Virus record (IMG/VR): IMGVR_UViG_3300036785_000557
Span: 1-56,583 of that record
Length of the DNA stretch: 56,583 bases
Source: a virus
Direction: 5' to 3' (one strand)
Part shown: piece by piece, positions 41,113-47,668 of the stretch
Position numbering within the stretch: the first letter of the stretch is position 1
Layout of the letters: each line of letters opens with the position of its first letter
Notes under the pieces: model-generated
What the model saw: the letters and a program-made list of their open reading frames with translations, nothing else
Told to the model about the DNA's origin: nothing
Databases searched by the model: none
Position numbers and translations under genes: made by a program

Positions 41113-41161
41113 TATTTCTTTACTGCTTTACCGAATTATCTAAATCAACAAAGGACTCACC

Positions 41162-41368
41162 ATGACTGACAAGAAAACCCGCATCCTCCTCATCGCCATT
41201 GCCGGCGGCCTCTGGGCCAATGTGATGGTCTCCAGCATCAAACCCGCGCACGCGGATGACGACACCGACGCGGCGATCCAGCAAATGGCCAGCGACATCT
41301 CGGACATGCAGGGCGACATCAACGCCCTGGCCAACGGCACCTGCACCAACGGAAGACTCTGCAATTGA
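41162..41368 (+). CDS. Small exported or membrane-anchored protein (68 aa)
   Basis: KKTRILLIAIAGGLWANVMV is a basic-hydrophobic N-terminal signal, followed by KPAHADDD, a plausible signal-peptidase site after AHA. The mature part is an acidic helix (IQQMASDISDMQGDINAL) with a Cys pair at the end. Periplasmic or inner-membrane; role unknown. Confidence 0.6.
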   Translation: MTDKKTRILLIAIAGGLWANVMVSSIKPAHADDDTDAAIQQMASDISDMQGDINALANGTCTNGRLCN

Positions 41369-41631
41369 AGGCGGCGCGGCTGATTACCTGCCCGGTGTGC
41401 GGCGGGGCGGGGAAGATCAACCCCGACACACTCTCGCTGGGCGCGCGGTTCACGCTGGAGCGCAAGCGGCTGGATATGACGCAGGCCGAGCTTGCCGTGC
41501 AGATCAACATCGGCCGCGCACAGCTCGCCAATATCGAGGGCGACCGCTCAAAACCGGGCCTGGATGTGCTGATTAAGGCGGCCAAAGTGTTTGGCGTTAC
41601 AACAGACCATCTTTTGGGGATTTCATCATGA
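41365..41631 (+). CDS. XRE-family HTH regulator with N-terminal Cys pair (88 aa)
   Basis: TTG start at 41365 overlaps the upstream TGA; GGAAGA lies upstream. CPVCGGAGKI is a half zinc knuckle, followed by a full HTH (FTLERKRLDMTQAELAVQIN, then RAQLANIEGDRSKPGLDVLI). A possible repressor for the plasmid module or lysogeny. It lacks a C-terminal peptidase domain. Confidence 0.7.
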   Translation: MKAARLITCPVCGGAGKINPDTLSLGARFTLERKRLDMTQAELAVQINIGRAQLANIEGDRSKPGLDVLIKAAKVFGVTTDHLLGISS

Positions 41632-41816
41632 GCGACCAGATGCCGGCAACATTTACGCTCAATTTCTATGCGCCGGAGATGTTTCGTCTCCTGCTTAAGC
41701 TGGAAAGGCACTGCCGAGTCAAAAGCGTCACGCGCCGCCCGGTACACGCGGCCGAGGGTAAACTCATCCGCGAGCAGATCCAAGAGCTGCTGAAGGAAAT
41801 GGGTGCGGTGATTTAA
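41628..41816 (+). CDS. Hypothetical protein (62 aa)
   Basis: Starts MSDQMPATFTLNFYAPEMFR, then a basic helix; ATGA overlap with the regulator. The last codons lie in the palindrome 41803-41825. Confidence 0.5.
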   Translation: MSDQMPATFTLNFYAPEMFRLLLKLERHCRVKSVTRRPVHAAEGKLIREQIQELLKEMGAVI

Positions 41817-41825
41817 TCACCGCAC
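41803..41825. promoter_or_regulatory. Perfect 23-bp palindrome over a stop codon
   Basis: GTGCGGTGATT (41803-41813) and AATCACCGCAC (41815-41825) are perfect 11-bp arms around a single T. It covers the TAA of the upstream gene and lies 52 bp before the next one. No U tract follows, so an operator or mRNA-stabilising hairpin is more likely than a terminator. Confidence 0.7.
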
Positions 41826-41876
41826 TTAATCGAGACGGCAATTTAATCGTGACAGGGTTTTCGAGAGGGAAACACC

Positions 41877-42137
41877 ATGGAACCAGAGGGTTTTACACCA
41901 AAGGCGGAACATGTGGCGCTCTACAATGAGCTGATCGAAGTGGTGAAGCGGCACGCCGATCAGATCACGGCCATGGAAATCTTAGCCGTGGCGGCCAACT
42001 TTGTTGGCCAAATATCCGCGCTGCAAAACAAAAGCTTGATGGATGAGCAGATGATGCTGGATCTGATTATGTTCAACATCGAAGCCGGCAGCAAAGGTGC
42101 GATCCGCAAGATGAACCGGACGGAGGGCAACGCATGA
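41877..42137 (+). CDS. Hypothetical protein (86 aa)
   Basis: AGAGGG precedes ATG 41877. Helical and acidic (EHVALYNELIEVVKRHADQI; AVAANFVGQISALQNKSLMD). I recall related small proteins in phages of alphaproteobacteria. Overlaps the next gene by 4 bp. Confidence 0.55.
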   Translation: MEPEGFTPKAEHVALYNELIEVVKRHADQITAMEILAVAANFVGQISALQNKSLMDEQMMLDLIMFNIEAGSKGAIRKMNRTEGNA

Positions 42138-42361
42138 GCGAGTTTATCCCTCTTGTAGATATTCTATTGGAAATCGGAAAACATTTTGAACCGTATGGGA
42201 CTATGGCAGAATTTAGCCGGGAACACGGCGTTTCAGACGAATATATCCGGCTGATCGTCAGAGGGGAGCGAACCATCCCGAATTGGATGCTTGAGCATTT
42301 TGGATATGAGCGCATCGTCAGGTATCGAAGAATCGAGAAACCCCGAGGGAAGGGGCGATGA
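42134..42361 (+). CDS. Small HTH-like protein (75 aa)
   Basis: FEPYGTMAEFSREHGVSDEY then IRLIVRGERTIPNWMLEHFG follows the Cro-like helix pattern and ends in a basic tail. Likely DNA binding. ATGA overlaps on both sides. Confidence 0.6.
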   Translation: MSEFIPLVDILLEIGKHFEPYGTMAEFSREHGVSDEYIRLIVRGERTIPNWMLEHFGYERIVRYRRIEKPRGKGR

Positions 42362-42600
42362 CCGATAGATGGTTTGTCGAGTATCGGCTGGCCTGGATCA
42401 GAGAGAGTGTGCTGATCTTTGGCCAGATCAACCGCGAACACATCATGTTGAAATTCGGCGTCTCACAGCCACAAGTCTCACATGACGTTAAAATGGCGAT
42501 GTTCCGCTGGCCGGATCTCATGACCTACAACAAATCAAGCAAGCGGTATGAGCGCATTGGGCCGCCGCCGGCTAAGTTGACGGGCCATGAAAGAGCGTGA
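42358..42600 (+). CDS. HTH protein (80 aa)
   Basis: YRLAWIRESVLIFGQINREH then IMLKFGVSQPQVSHDVKMAM resembles the HTH that precedes WYL domains and also occurs alone in phages. Ribosome site GAAGGGG. Probably a regulator. Confidence 0.6.
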   Translation: MTDRWFVEYRLAWIRESVLIFGQINREHIMLKFGVSQPQVSHDVKMAMFRWPDLMTYNKSSKRYERIGPPPAKLTGHERA

Positions 42601-42958
42601 GGTCGTAACCCCACTGGGCTATTTCAGGACCGGCACCGAGGCGGCGCTGGCGCACGGGGTCTCGCGCCAAGCTGTCTCCCTGGCCATCCTCTCAAGCCGC
42701 AAGCATTGGTCATTCTACAGCGAGGAGCGGCCAGAGGATGTGCCACACATCCCGAGGATGCCGCCGCCCCCACCACCGCCGCCACGCCCTGGTACGCATT
42801 ACTGCCCCGGTGAGACCGCCGGTCTGAAGCTGTGCGGGCAGACCGCCAAATACGAGGAAGACGGCCGGTTCTATTGCTACCGGCATCTGCCATCGCGCAT
42901 CGCCGCCGTGAACGAGCGGTGGATGCTGAACCCGCCCAAGCGCCGCAAGCCCTTCTAA
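42587..42958 (+). CDS. Pro-rich HTH protein with Cys/His end (123 aa)
   Basis: The N-terminal part YFRTGTEAALAHGVSRQAVS is HTH-like; then a run of Pro, and HYCPGETAGLKLCGQTAKYE ending FYCYRHLPSR, a Cys/His set that could bind one zinc. Last gene of the rightward plasmid module; overlaps the preceding gene by 14 bp. Confidence 0.55.
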   Translation: MKEREVVTPLGYFRTGTEAALAHGVSRQAVSLAILSSRKHWSFYSEERPEDVPHIPRMPPPPPPPPRPGTHYCPGETAGLKLCGQTAKYEEDGRFYCYRHLPSRIAAVNERWMLNPPKRRKPF

Positions 42959-42993
42959 AGCCTCTTTTTTTTATGGGACAAAACTCCGGGTAA

Positions 42994-43614
42994 TTATGGC
43001 CCGTGATTTTGCTTGACAGGGTTTTGCCCCATCGCTTGCTGGAGTCGCGCCAACGCAGCATCGAGTCCGCTGGGCGGTTTTTCCTTTAAGATAAATACAG
43101 GGATGGTTGGTGACCGTTTGCCGGTATCGCTAGGCGGCGTGCGGGAAAGGTCGCCATGTTCGGCCCGGTCGGGCAGGGGATTGTTGAGCCGGTAGGCGTT
43201 GGTGAGCTGCACCACGCGGTCAGCCCAGACATGCCGGTTCAATGCCGCGCTCCAGATCTTGCCCTGCACGCGTGTCATACGCCGGACCCGCTCGATGAGG
43301 CCCGCCCGCTCCAGCCGGTCGAGCGCGGTCTGCGCCGTGGAGCGCGCGACATTGGCGGCGGCGGCGATGCTGGCAATGGAAGGATCAAGCCGACCGCTCA
43401 CGACATTGTGAAACTTGGTCACCAGGGCGCGCAGCACGGCCAGGGCAGGGCGGCCCAGCTCGCCGCCGTGGCGGCCCCGCCGCTTGGTGCGCTGATCCAT
43501 TTCCTCGGCTAAACGCAGGATTTTGCCGCGCTGGCCCCGGTTTAGAGGGCGAAAATGAGTCAAATAGACGCTGCCACCACGGCAACCACGCTGCGAAATC
43601 GTCTCGTAATTCAT
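42994..43614 (-). CDS. Winged-helix plasmid replication-like protein (206 aa)
   Basis: ATG 43614 with GAGAGG is preferred to 43665. FRPLNRGQRGKILRLAEEMD is followed by a wHTH: LDPSIASIAAAANVARSTAQ, TALDRLERAGLIERVRR. Such a layout (basic N-terminal region, wHTH, Pro-rich tail) is typical of Rep-like proteins on alphaproteobacterial plasmids and cryptic prophages. It could be the initiator for the plasmid state, while the 1389-2522 gene serves the lytic state; a plain regulator is an alternative. Confidence 0.6.
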   Translation of the reverse strand: MNYETISQRGCRGGSVYLTHFRPLNRGQRGKILRLAEEMDQRTKRRGRHGGELGRPALAVLRALVTKFHNVVSGRLDPSIASIAAAANVARSTAQTALDRLERAGLIERVRRMTRVQGKIWSAALNRHVWADRVVQLTNAYRLNNPLPDRAEHGDLSRTPPSDTGKRSPTIPVFILKEKPPSGLDAALARLQQAMGQNPVKQNHGP

Positions 43615-44006
43615 AGCCTGCCTCTCCAAAAGCAAGCCGCAGGGCAGGGGGCACGCAGCGCGCAAGCGCCCTCAACGCGGAAAGTAACTATTCCCACTTG
43701 ACGAGGCGGTAGAGATGCAGGAAAAACAAACCACCACAGAGTGTTTTCCTGATCTTTAGCCGATATGCTGCCCCGCCTTGTGCGGGGTTTGCTGTTTCTG
43801 GGGTTGAAACTCCATTGAAATGCCACACACCAGGGCGAATCCCTGGCGCGTTTGCCATTCCTGCCATCACAAACGGCCCATGTCGAGTTGATTTTACGGC
43901 ATTCACGCCCGCCGGCCGGGGGCAAATCGGGGCGCTTGACGAAGATGTGACTGGTGCAGGGCAGGGGATTACATTACAACTATGCAATCAACCAAGGAGT
44001 CTCCCC
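43615..44006. other. Noncoding divergent region with three hairpins
   Basis: 392 bp between the Rep-like gene (leftward) and a rightward operon. CCCCGC-cttgt-GCGGGG (43771-43787) followed by TTTGCTGTTT is terminator-like in the rightward direction. TGGGGTT/AACTCCA (about 43799-43814) and CCAGGG-cgaat-CCCTGG (43830-43846) follow. No ORF with a ribosome site was found. May hold the rep promoter and a short structured RNA. Confidence 0.45.
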
Positions 44007-44168
44007 ATGCCGGACGCCTATGATACCGTGATTGCCGACCTCACCAAGCGCCGCGAGGACATTGATACCGTCATCCGCTTGCTGCGCATGATGAAGGCGA
44101 TGAGCAACACGATGGCCGCCATCCCGATGCCCGCGCCATCGCCGGGGCGCGAATTCGAGAGCGTCTAA
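44007..44168 (+). CDS. Small helical protein (53 aa)
   Basis: AAGGAG precedes ATG 44007. Starts MPDAYDTVIADLTKRREDID, a charged amphipathic helix, then a Met/Pro-rich end. Dimeric coiled coil likely. Function unknown. Confidence 0.6.
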   Translation: MPDAYDTVIADLTKRREDIDTVIRLLRMMKAMSNTMAAIPMPAPSPGREFESV

Positions 44169-44172
44169 GCCG

Positions 44173-44565
44173 ATGGTGGCCTATAATTTCCAGGCGCGGT
44201 TTGCACCGGATATTACCTCCGGCAAGAAGTGCCAGACCATCCGCGCCAACGGCAAGCGCCGGCACGCCCGGCCCGGCGAGACCGTGCAGCTCTACACCGG
44301 GCTACGCAGCCACGACTGCAAGCTGCTCAGACTTGGCATCTGCCTATCAGTGGAACCATGCCACATCACCAGCAATGATATTTTACTGAGCGGGCGGCCG
44401 GTCCAAAAGCTTGACGACTTTGCCCAAGCGGATGGCTTCACCGACTTTGCCGCCATGCAGGCGTGGTTTAAGGAAATGCATGGTTTACCGTTTGAGGGCG
44501 TTTTAATTAAATGGATACTCATGGGTGACTTACCCCCGGCGCGGCGTGAGCCTCATGCGCTTTGA
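44173..44565 (+). CDS. ASCH-domain protein (130 aa)
   Basis: VAYNFQARFAPDITSGKKCQ then TIRANGKRRHARPGETVQLY has the G-x-K-x-x-T-I-R signature of ASCH domains, beta-barrel modules related to PUA and thought to act on RNA or modified nucleotides. Similar small ASCH proteins occur in many phages. It overlaps the next gene by 11 bp. Confidence 0.72.
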   Translation: MVAYNFQARFAPDITSGKKCQTIRANGKRRHARPGETVQLYTGLRSHDCKLLRLGICLSVEPCHITSNDILLSGRPVQKLDDFAQADGFTDFAAMQAWFKEMHGLPFEGVLIKWILMGDLPPARREPHAL

Positions 44566-45046
44566 AACGATAGCGCAGGTTGAGTGGGCGGTGGCCATGA
44601 TGATCGTGCGCGAGGCGCTGCGTCTGGGGCACAACATCACCGTCTGGGATGCCGAGATCAACCGCACAGAGATCAACCATGCGACCGATGAGGCGGCGAT
44701 CCTGGAGATGTTCTGGCGGCAGGACCAAAGCCTGTTGACCATCTACGCCGCACACGGCGCTGAAATCGGGACAATCTGGCTGTCCATCGGGGGCCGCGAT
44801 CTGACGGCCATTATCCGAATCATGCAAACCAAGGTCAGTGATGAGCTGCGCGCCGTGCTCATGCCGGCGGCAAGCATGTTGGAGGGTTGCGATCCTTCGC
44901 GGCGCGAGCCTTACACGCGTGGCCTGCATTTCGGCCTGACGCGTGACCGGCGGGATGCTATCATGATGGGCCGGCGCTGGAGTGCGGCGCGGCGCTACCG
45001 TTGTGAAACGCCACCACCAGGAGATGACCTATGTTCATCGCTGTAA
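44555..45046 (+). CDS. Hypothetical protein (163 aa)
   Basis: ATG 44555 (MRFETIAQVEWAVAMMIVRE) is preferred; GTG 44525 is possible. Mixed alpha/beta (ITVWDAEINRTEINHATDEA; AEIGTIWLSIGGRDL) with an Arg-rich end. Its last 16 bp overlap the next gene. No family recognised. Confidence 0.5.
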   Translation: MRFETIAQVEWAVAMMIVREALRLGHNITVWDAEINRTEINHATDEAAILEMFWRQDQSLLTIYAAHGAEIGTIWLSIGGRDLTAIIRIMQTKVSDELRAVLMPAASMLEGCDPSRREPYTRGLHFGLTRDRRDAIMMGRRWSAARRYRCETPPPGDDLCSSL

Positions 45047-45213
45047 ATCTGCCCGATGGCACCCAGATCTACGTCAACCCGGATACCGTGACGTGGTTCC
45101 AACCCCAGATCGACCAAGCGCTGCATAGCGTGCTGCATTTCACGGACGGCACCGAGCTGACCGTGGCGCAGATCCCGGCCCAAATTATGGCCCTGATCCC
45201 GAGCGGCCCCTGA
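45031..45213 (+). CDS. Small beta-rich protein (60 aa)
   Basis: GGAGATGACC precedes ATG 45031. MFIAVNLPDGTQIYVNPDTV then LHFTDGTELTVAQ has the strand layout of FlbD-like small proteins. Role unknown. Last gene before the large noncoding region. Confidence 0.55.
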   Translation: MFIAVNLPDGTQIYVNPDTVTWFQPQIDQALHSVLHFTDGTELTVAQIPAQIMALIPSGP

Positions 45214-45218
45214 CACAT

Positions 45219-45240
45219 AAAAAAACCCCAGCCGGGGGGC
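45219..45240 (-). terminator. Possible leftward terminator
   Basis: On the minus strand CCCC-ggct-GGGG is followed by seven T. Only four GC pairs, so weak. It would end a leftward transcript coming through the origin region, which would be noncoding. Confidence 0.4.
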
Positions 45241-45395
45241 AGGGGGGTTAGGTGACTGGCTAAGCCTATTATTTTCCGGGTGCCAGAACCATTCGAGGGC
45301 GTTGCAATCAAGCATCGTTGGACGGAGAGGGAACGGGATCTCTCACAGCCCTGGCCTCATCAAGCTACGAGGTGCCGGCCGGGACTGTCAACCAC

Positions 45396-45404
45396 TTATC
45401 CACA
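45396..45404 (+). promoter_or_regulatory. Perfect DnaA box TTATCCACA
   Basis: Exact match to the DnaA consensus TTATNCACA, 493 bp from the first iteron in the same noncoding region. Host DnaA binding would help origin opening, as in many iteron plasmids. Confidence 0.75.
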
Positions 45405-45484
45405 GGCCCAACGACGATGGGGGCCAACCCCCCGTTCATAAGGATCAGCCCCCATCAATCACCATGTTTACCACCGGACCCCTC

Positions 45485-45512
45485 CGATGAGTAACCCTGC
45501 ATTAGCTCATCG
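45485..45512. promoter_or_regulatory. CGATGAG/CTCATCG inverted repeat
   Basis: CGATGAG (45485-45491) and CTCATCG (45506-45512) are 14 bp apart. The same 7-mer forms the operator-like palindrome at 39495-39509. Further GATGAG copies at 45356-45361 (inverted) and 45538-45543. Confidence 0.45.
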
Positions 45513-45525
45513 CAAATGGGTCCGT

Positions 45526-45553
45526 CAAGCTAATTAAGATGAGCTTGCTTTTT
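45526..45553 (+). terminator. Hairpin with U tract in the origin region
   Basis: CAAGCT (45526-45531) pairs with AGCTTG (45542-45547), followed by CTTTTT. Six-bp stem, 10-base loop; may stop rightward transcription before the iterons. Confidence 0.45.
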
Positions 45554-45896
45554 CAACCCCATCGGGCGTAGCCTTCCGCCGTTATGTTTACCACCCTCGC
45601 CTCCGACAACCAGCGCCTCGATAGCCTACGTGGTGACACGTACCCAGGGACAAGCAAGCGCGCCTGACAGGCCAATCCCTGAGAGATCCGCTGACAATCG
45701 GTAGTCCGGAGAGCAAAGACAGAGGGTCCAGACCATCCTTCTCCGCCCGCAACATCTGGGAGAAGGGGGGTTTGGGGGGTTATGGGTAGAAACCTCTCCA
45801 CGAATACTTCCTCCTCTCCATCTGTCATAGCCGGCTCCATCAAGCCGACCCGCACGATGCTTCAGGCGCTCGCATTCCTCCAGAGACCCACACGCA

Positions 45897-45993
45897 GTCA
45901 ATTGCACCCCTGGTACTGATAATCACAGAACCATGCAGTCAATTGCACCCCCTACCACCCAAAACACCCATATGATGTCGTCAATTGCACCCC
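45897..45993 (+). repeat. Iteron array in the noncoding region (three exact copies)
   Basis: GTCAATTGCACCCC is exact at 45897-45910, 45938-45951 and 45980-45993. Start-to-start distances are 41 and 42 bp, four helical turns, so bound proteins would face the same side. The sequence is identical to the copies inside the initiator gene at 2.1 kb. Confidence 0.85.
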
Positions 45994-46363
45994 CCATCGC
46001 GCACGGATACAAGGTGGTAGAGCGGAGCGGTCGCATCCAACTCGTGCAAAAAATGCAAGAGTTCGGCTGGTCACCTTCTCCTCGTGCCCCACCAAAACAC
46101 CTCCTTCCCCCAGACCCGTCACAGGCGCGAAAACGCCCCGCCTTCAAAGCACTATCACTAGGGTTCCAAAAATTTCCCGCGAAATAATGGGATGGGGAGG
46201 ATTTTTTTTTCATCATAGATTGTCCCAGCCGGCGGAATTCGGGGTAGTTTTGCCAAGGCCGGGCGGCGCAGGCAGGCAGTGGCAGGCAGTACACTACCAC
46301 CCCCCCCCGCCACCCAATGAAAACAGGGGCTTAGGGTGCAGAGTCGTGCATCGCTATTCATCT

Positions 46364-46467
46364 CAATTGCGATGGGCGCGGCTTGTTAGTGTGTCACGCA
46401 TAACCCATTGAAATGTCACGCGCGGATTGCGCACGCATCGGGCAATAACGGGCAGCAATTGCGATGG
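46364..46467. repeat. Two further pairs of direct repeats
   Basis: CAATTGCGATGG occurs at 46364-46375 and 46456-46467; TGTCACGC at 46392-46399 and 46414-46421 (22 bp, two helical turns). They lie just past the 3' end of the DUF1376-like gene. Confidence 0.5.
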
Positions 46468-46565
46468 ATGGCAGCACATCCGGCCGCGCCACATTGCACA
46501 CCAGGGAAGCACCGCCACACCAGGAGTCGCCACGGCGCCGGGCTGATAGTGACTCCGGCAATGGT

Positions 46566-47117
46566 TCATTCGTCACGTAACAGCGCATAGGCTTTGCTCT
46601 CGTGACTTGTGGCTTGCCGCTCTCGTGTGGTGCGTCCGATGTCGGCCAGCTCTCGCGGTGGCAGGGGTGCGCGTGGATTGACATAGGGGGCTTTGGTGAC
46701 TGGCCTAGCGTGCCGTGTTGCTGGCGTGGCGACATCGTGCAAATTCTTTTCGGCTTCAGCTATAGCTGCGAGTTTTTGCCTATGCAGCGTACCAGCCCGG
46801 CCGCGCATTCCCTTGTCACGCATGGTTGCGGCATATTTGGCGCGTTTGGCTGCAAGGGCTTGATATCGGCTGGCAAGCAATGGCAGCAATGCCGCAATGG
46901 CTGGAGTCACCTCGCGTTTAATGTGAGTCCATTGGCTGGAATTCATGCGCGCAAGGGCAGACAATGCCATGTCATCCAATGCCTTAGCCGGACATTCAGC
47001 TTGCCAGTAAGAAACAGCGATGCACCATGCCGCGCGATACGCGGCGCCGGACATGAATTTAAGCGGCGGATGTCGGTCTATTATTTCCAGGGGGCAGGGA
47101 ATGCGGCCGGTTTTCAT
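46566..47117 (-). CDS. DUF1376-like replication-associated protein (183 aa)
   Basis: ATG 47117 is preferred because the native-looking chain starts MKTGRIPCPLEIIDRHPPLK; the frame is open to 47213. FMSGAAYRAAWCIAVSYWQA then ECPAKALDDMALSALARMNS and SQWTHIKREVTPAI resemble DUF1376, a domain of phage replication proteins. The C-terminal half is basic (RAKYAATMRDKGMRGRAGTL). Located beside the candidate origin. Confidence 0.6.
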   Translation of the reverse strand: MKTGRIPCPLEIIDRHPPLKFMSGAAYRAAWCIAVSYWQAECPAKALDDMALSALARMNSSQWTHIKREVTPAIAALLPLLASRYQALAAKRAKYAATMRDKGMRGRAGTLHRQKLAAIAEAEKNLHDVATPATRHARPVTKAPYVNPRAPLPPRELADIGRTTRERQATSHESKAYALLRDE

Positions 47118-47253
47118 GCTGCCATATATAGCACGCGTGCGCGCATATGGGCGCATGTGAGTAAAAATGGCTGTTTCCCTAGTGTTTTCCGGCCATGCTG
47201 CATTTATTTTCAAATAAAATGCTTTTTTTCGTATTTTGTTGGATTAATACGTG

Positions 47254-47282
47254 TTGACATGTTTTGAGAGATGTTGTTTAAG
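47254..47282 (+). promoter_or_regulatory. Main rightward early promoter
   Basis: TTGACA (47254-47259), 17-bp spacer, TTTAAG (47277-47282), in an AT-rich region after an imperfect AT palindrome (47200-47223). It heads the operon that runs through the contig junction to 1383. -35 match 6/6, -10 match 4/6. Confidence 0.65.
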
Positions 47283-47333
47283 CTTACTCATGGAAGCACG
47301 GCACTGGCCGGGCAGAACCAACGGAGAAACCGA

Positions 47334-47576
47334 ATGACTGACTACACACCGCGAGAAGTTAGCTCGAAAGATTTGGCAGTATTGAAAGCGGCGGATATTG
47401 CCGGAATGGATTATGCCAAGGTTATTGTTTGTGAAAAGAATTTTGCTTTAGTTTCTGCCGTTGGCGGGGCTGGTACTACTGACTTTCTAAACTGGCGCGA
47501 GACTTGGTATTTTAATGGTGACGTGTGGCAGATTCGTGAGCTTATGAAACCGCCGGTCGATCCAAGCGAAGCGTAA
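47334..47576 (+). CDS. Hypothetical protein (80 aa), first gene of the early operon
   Basis: ATG 47334 with CGGAGA upstream is preferred to TTG/ATG sites further 5'. MTDYTPREVSSKDLAVLKAA then TTDFLNWRETWYFNGDVWQI suggests a small mixed fold. First product made from the early promoter, so possibly host-directed. Confidence 0.6.
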   Translation: MTDYTPREVSSKDLAVLKAADIAGMDYAKVIVCEKNFALVSAVGGAGTTDFLNWRETWYFNGDVWQIRELMKPPVDPSEA

Positions 47577-47595
47577 TTCCAATATTTTTCTTAGT

Positions 47596-47660
47596 CAGGC
47601 TTTCGAGCCTGCCTTGGTGAAGCATTGGGCTTCTAGATGGCTGGAACGAATCAGCCGGAG
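47596..47660 (+). ncRNA. Three-hairpin leader RNA A (before the DUF932 gene)
   Basis: Hairpin 1 CAGGCT-ttcg-AGCCTG (47596-47611); hairpin 2 GAAGC-attgg-GCTTC (47619-47633); hairpin 3 GCTGG-aacgaa-TCAGC (47640-47655); then CGGAG and ATG 47669. Same order and the same AANNAA loop as leaders B and C, with different stem sequences. Confidence 0.6.
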
Positions 47661-47668
47661 TATATGCG

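Larger units (their letters stand above)
45214..46565. other. 1.35-kb noncoding replication-origin candidate
   Basis: No ORF here has a ribosome site or protein-like composition. It contains a perfect DnaA box, an inverted repeat, a hairpin with U tract, three exact iterons at 41-42 bp spacing, a C-rich low-complexity stretch (46295-46305 is nine C) and two further short direct repeats. The flanking genes are an early operon and a DUF1376-like replication gene. This is the expected structure of a theta-type plasmid origin. Confidence 0.7.

Noticed and set aside
43830-43846. Possible tRNA T-arm (GGCGAATCC)
   Set aside because: No acceptor, D or anticodon arms can be built around it; it is a simple 6-bp hairpin.
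45302-45490. 62-codon rightward frame after the 45031 gene
   Set aside because: No ribosome site, overlaps the DnaA box, composition not protein-like.
45553-46300. Leftward frames of 93-125 codons in the noncoding region
   Set aside because: No ribosome sites, unlike-protein composition, and they run across the iterons; treated as chance frames.
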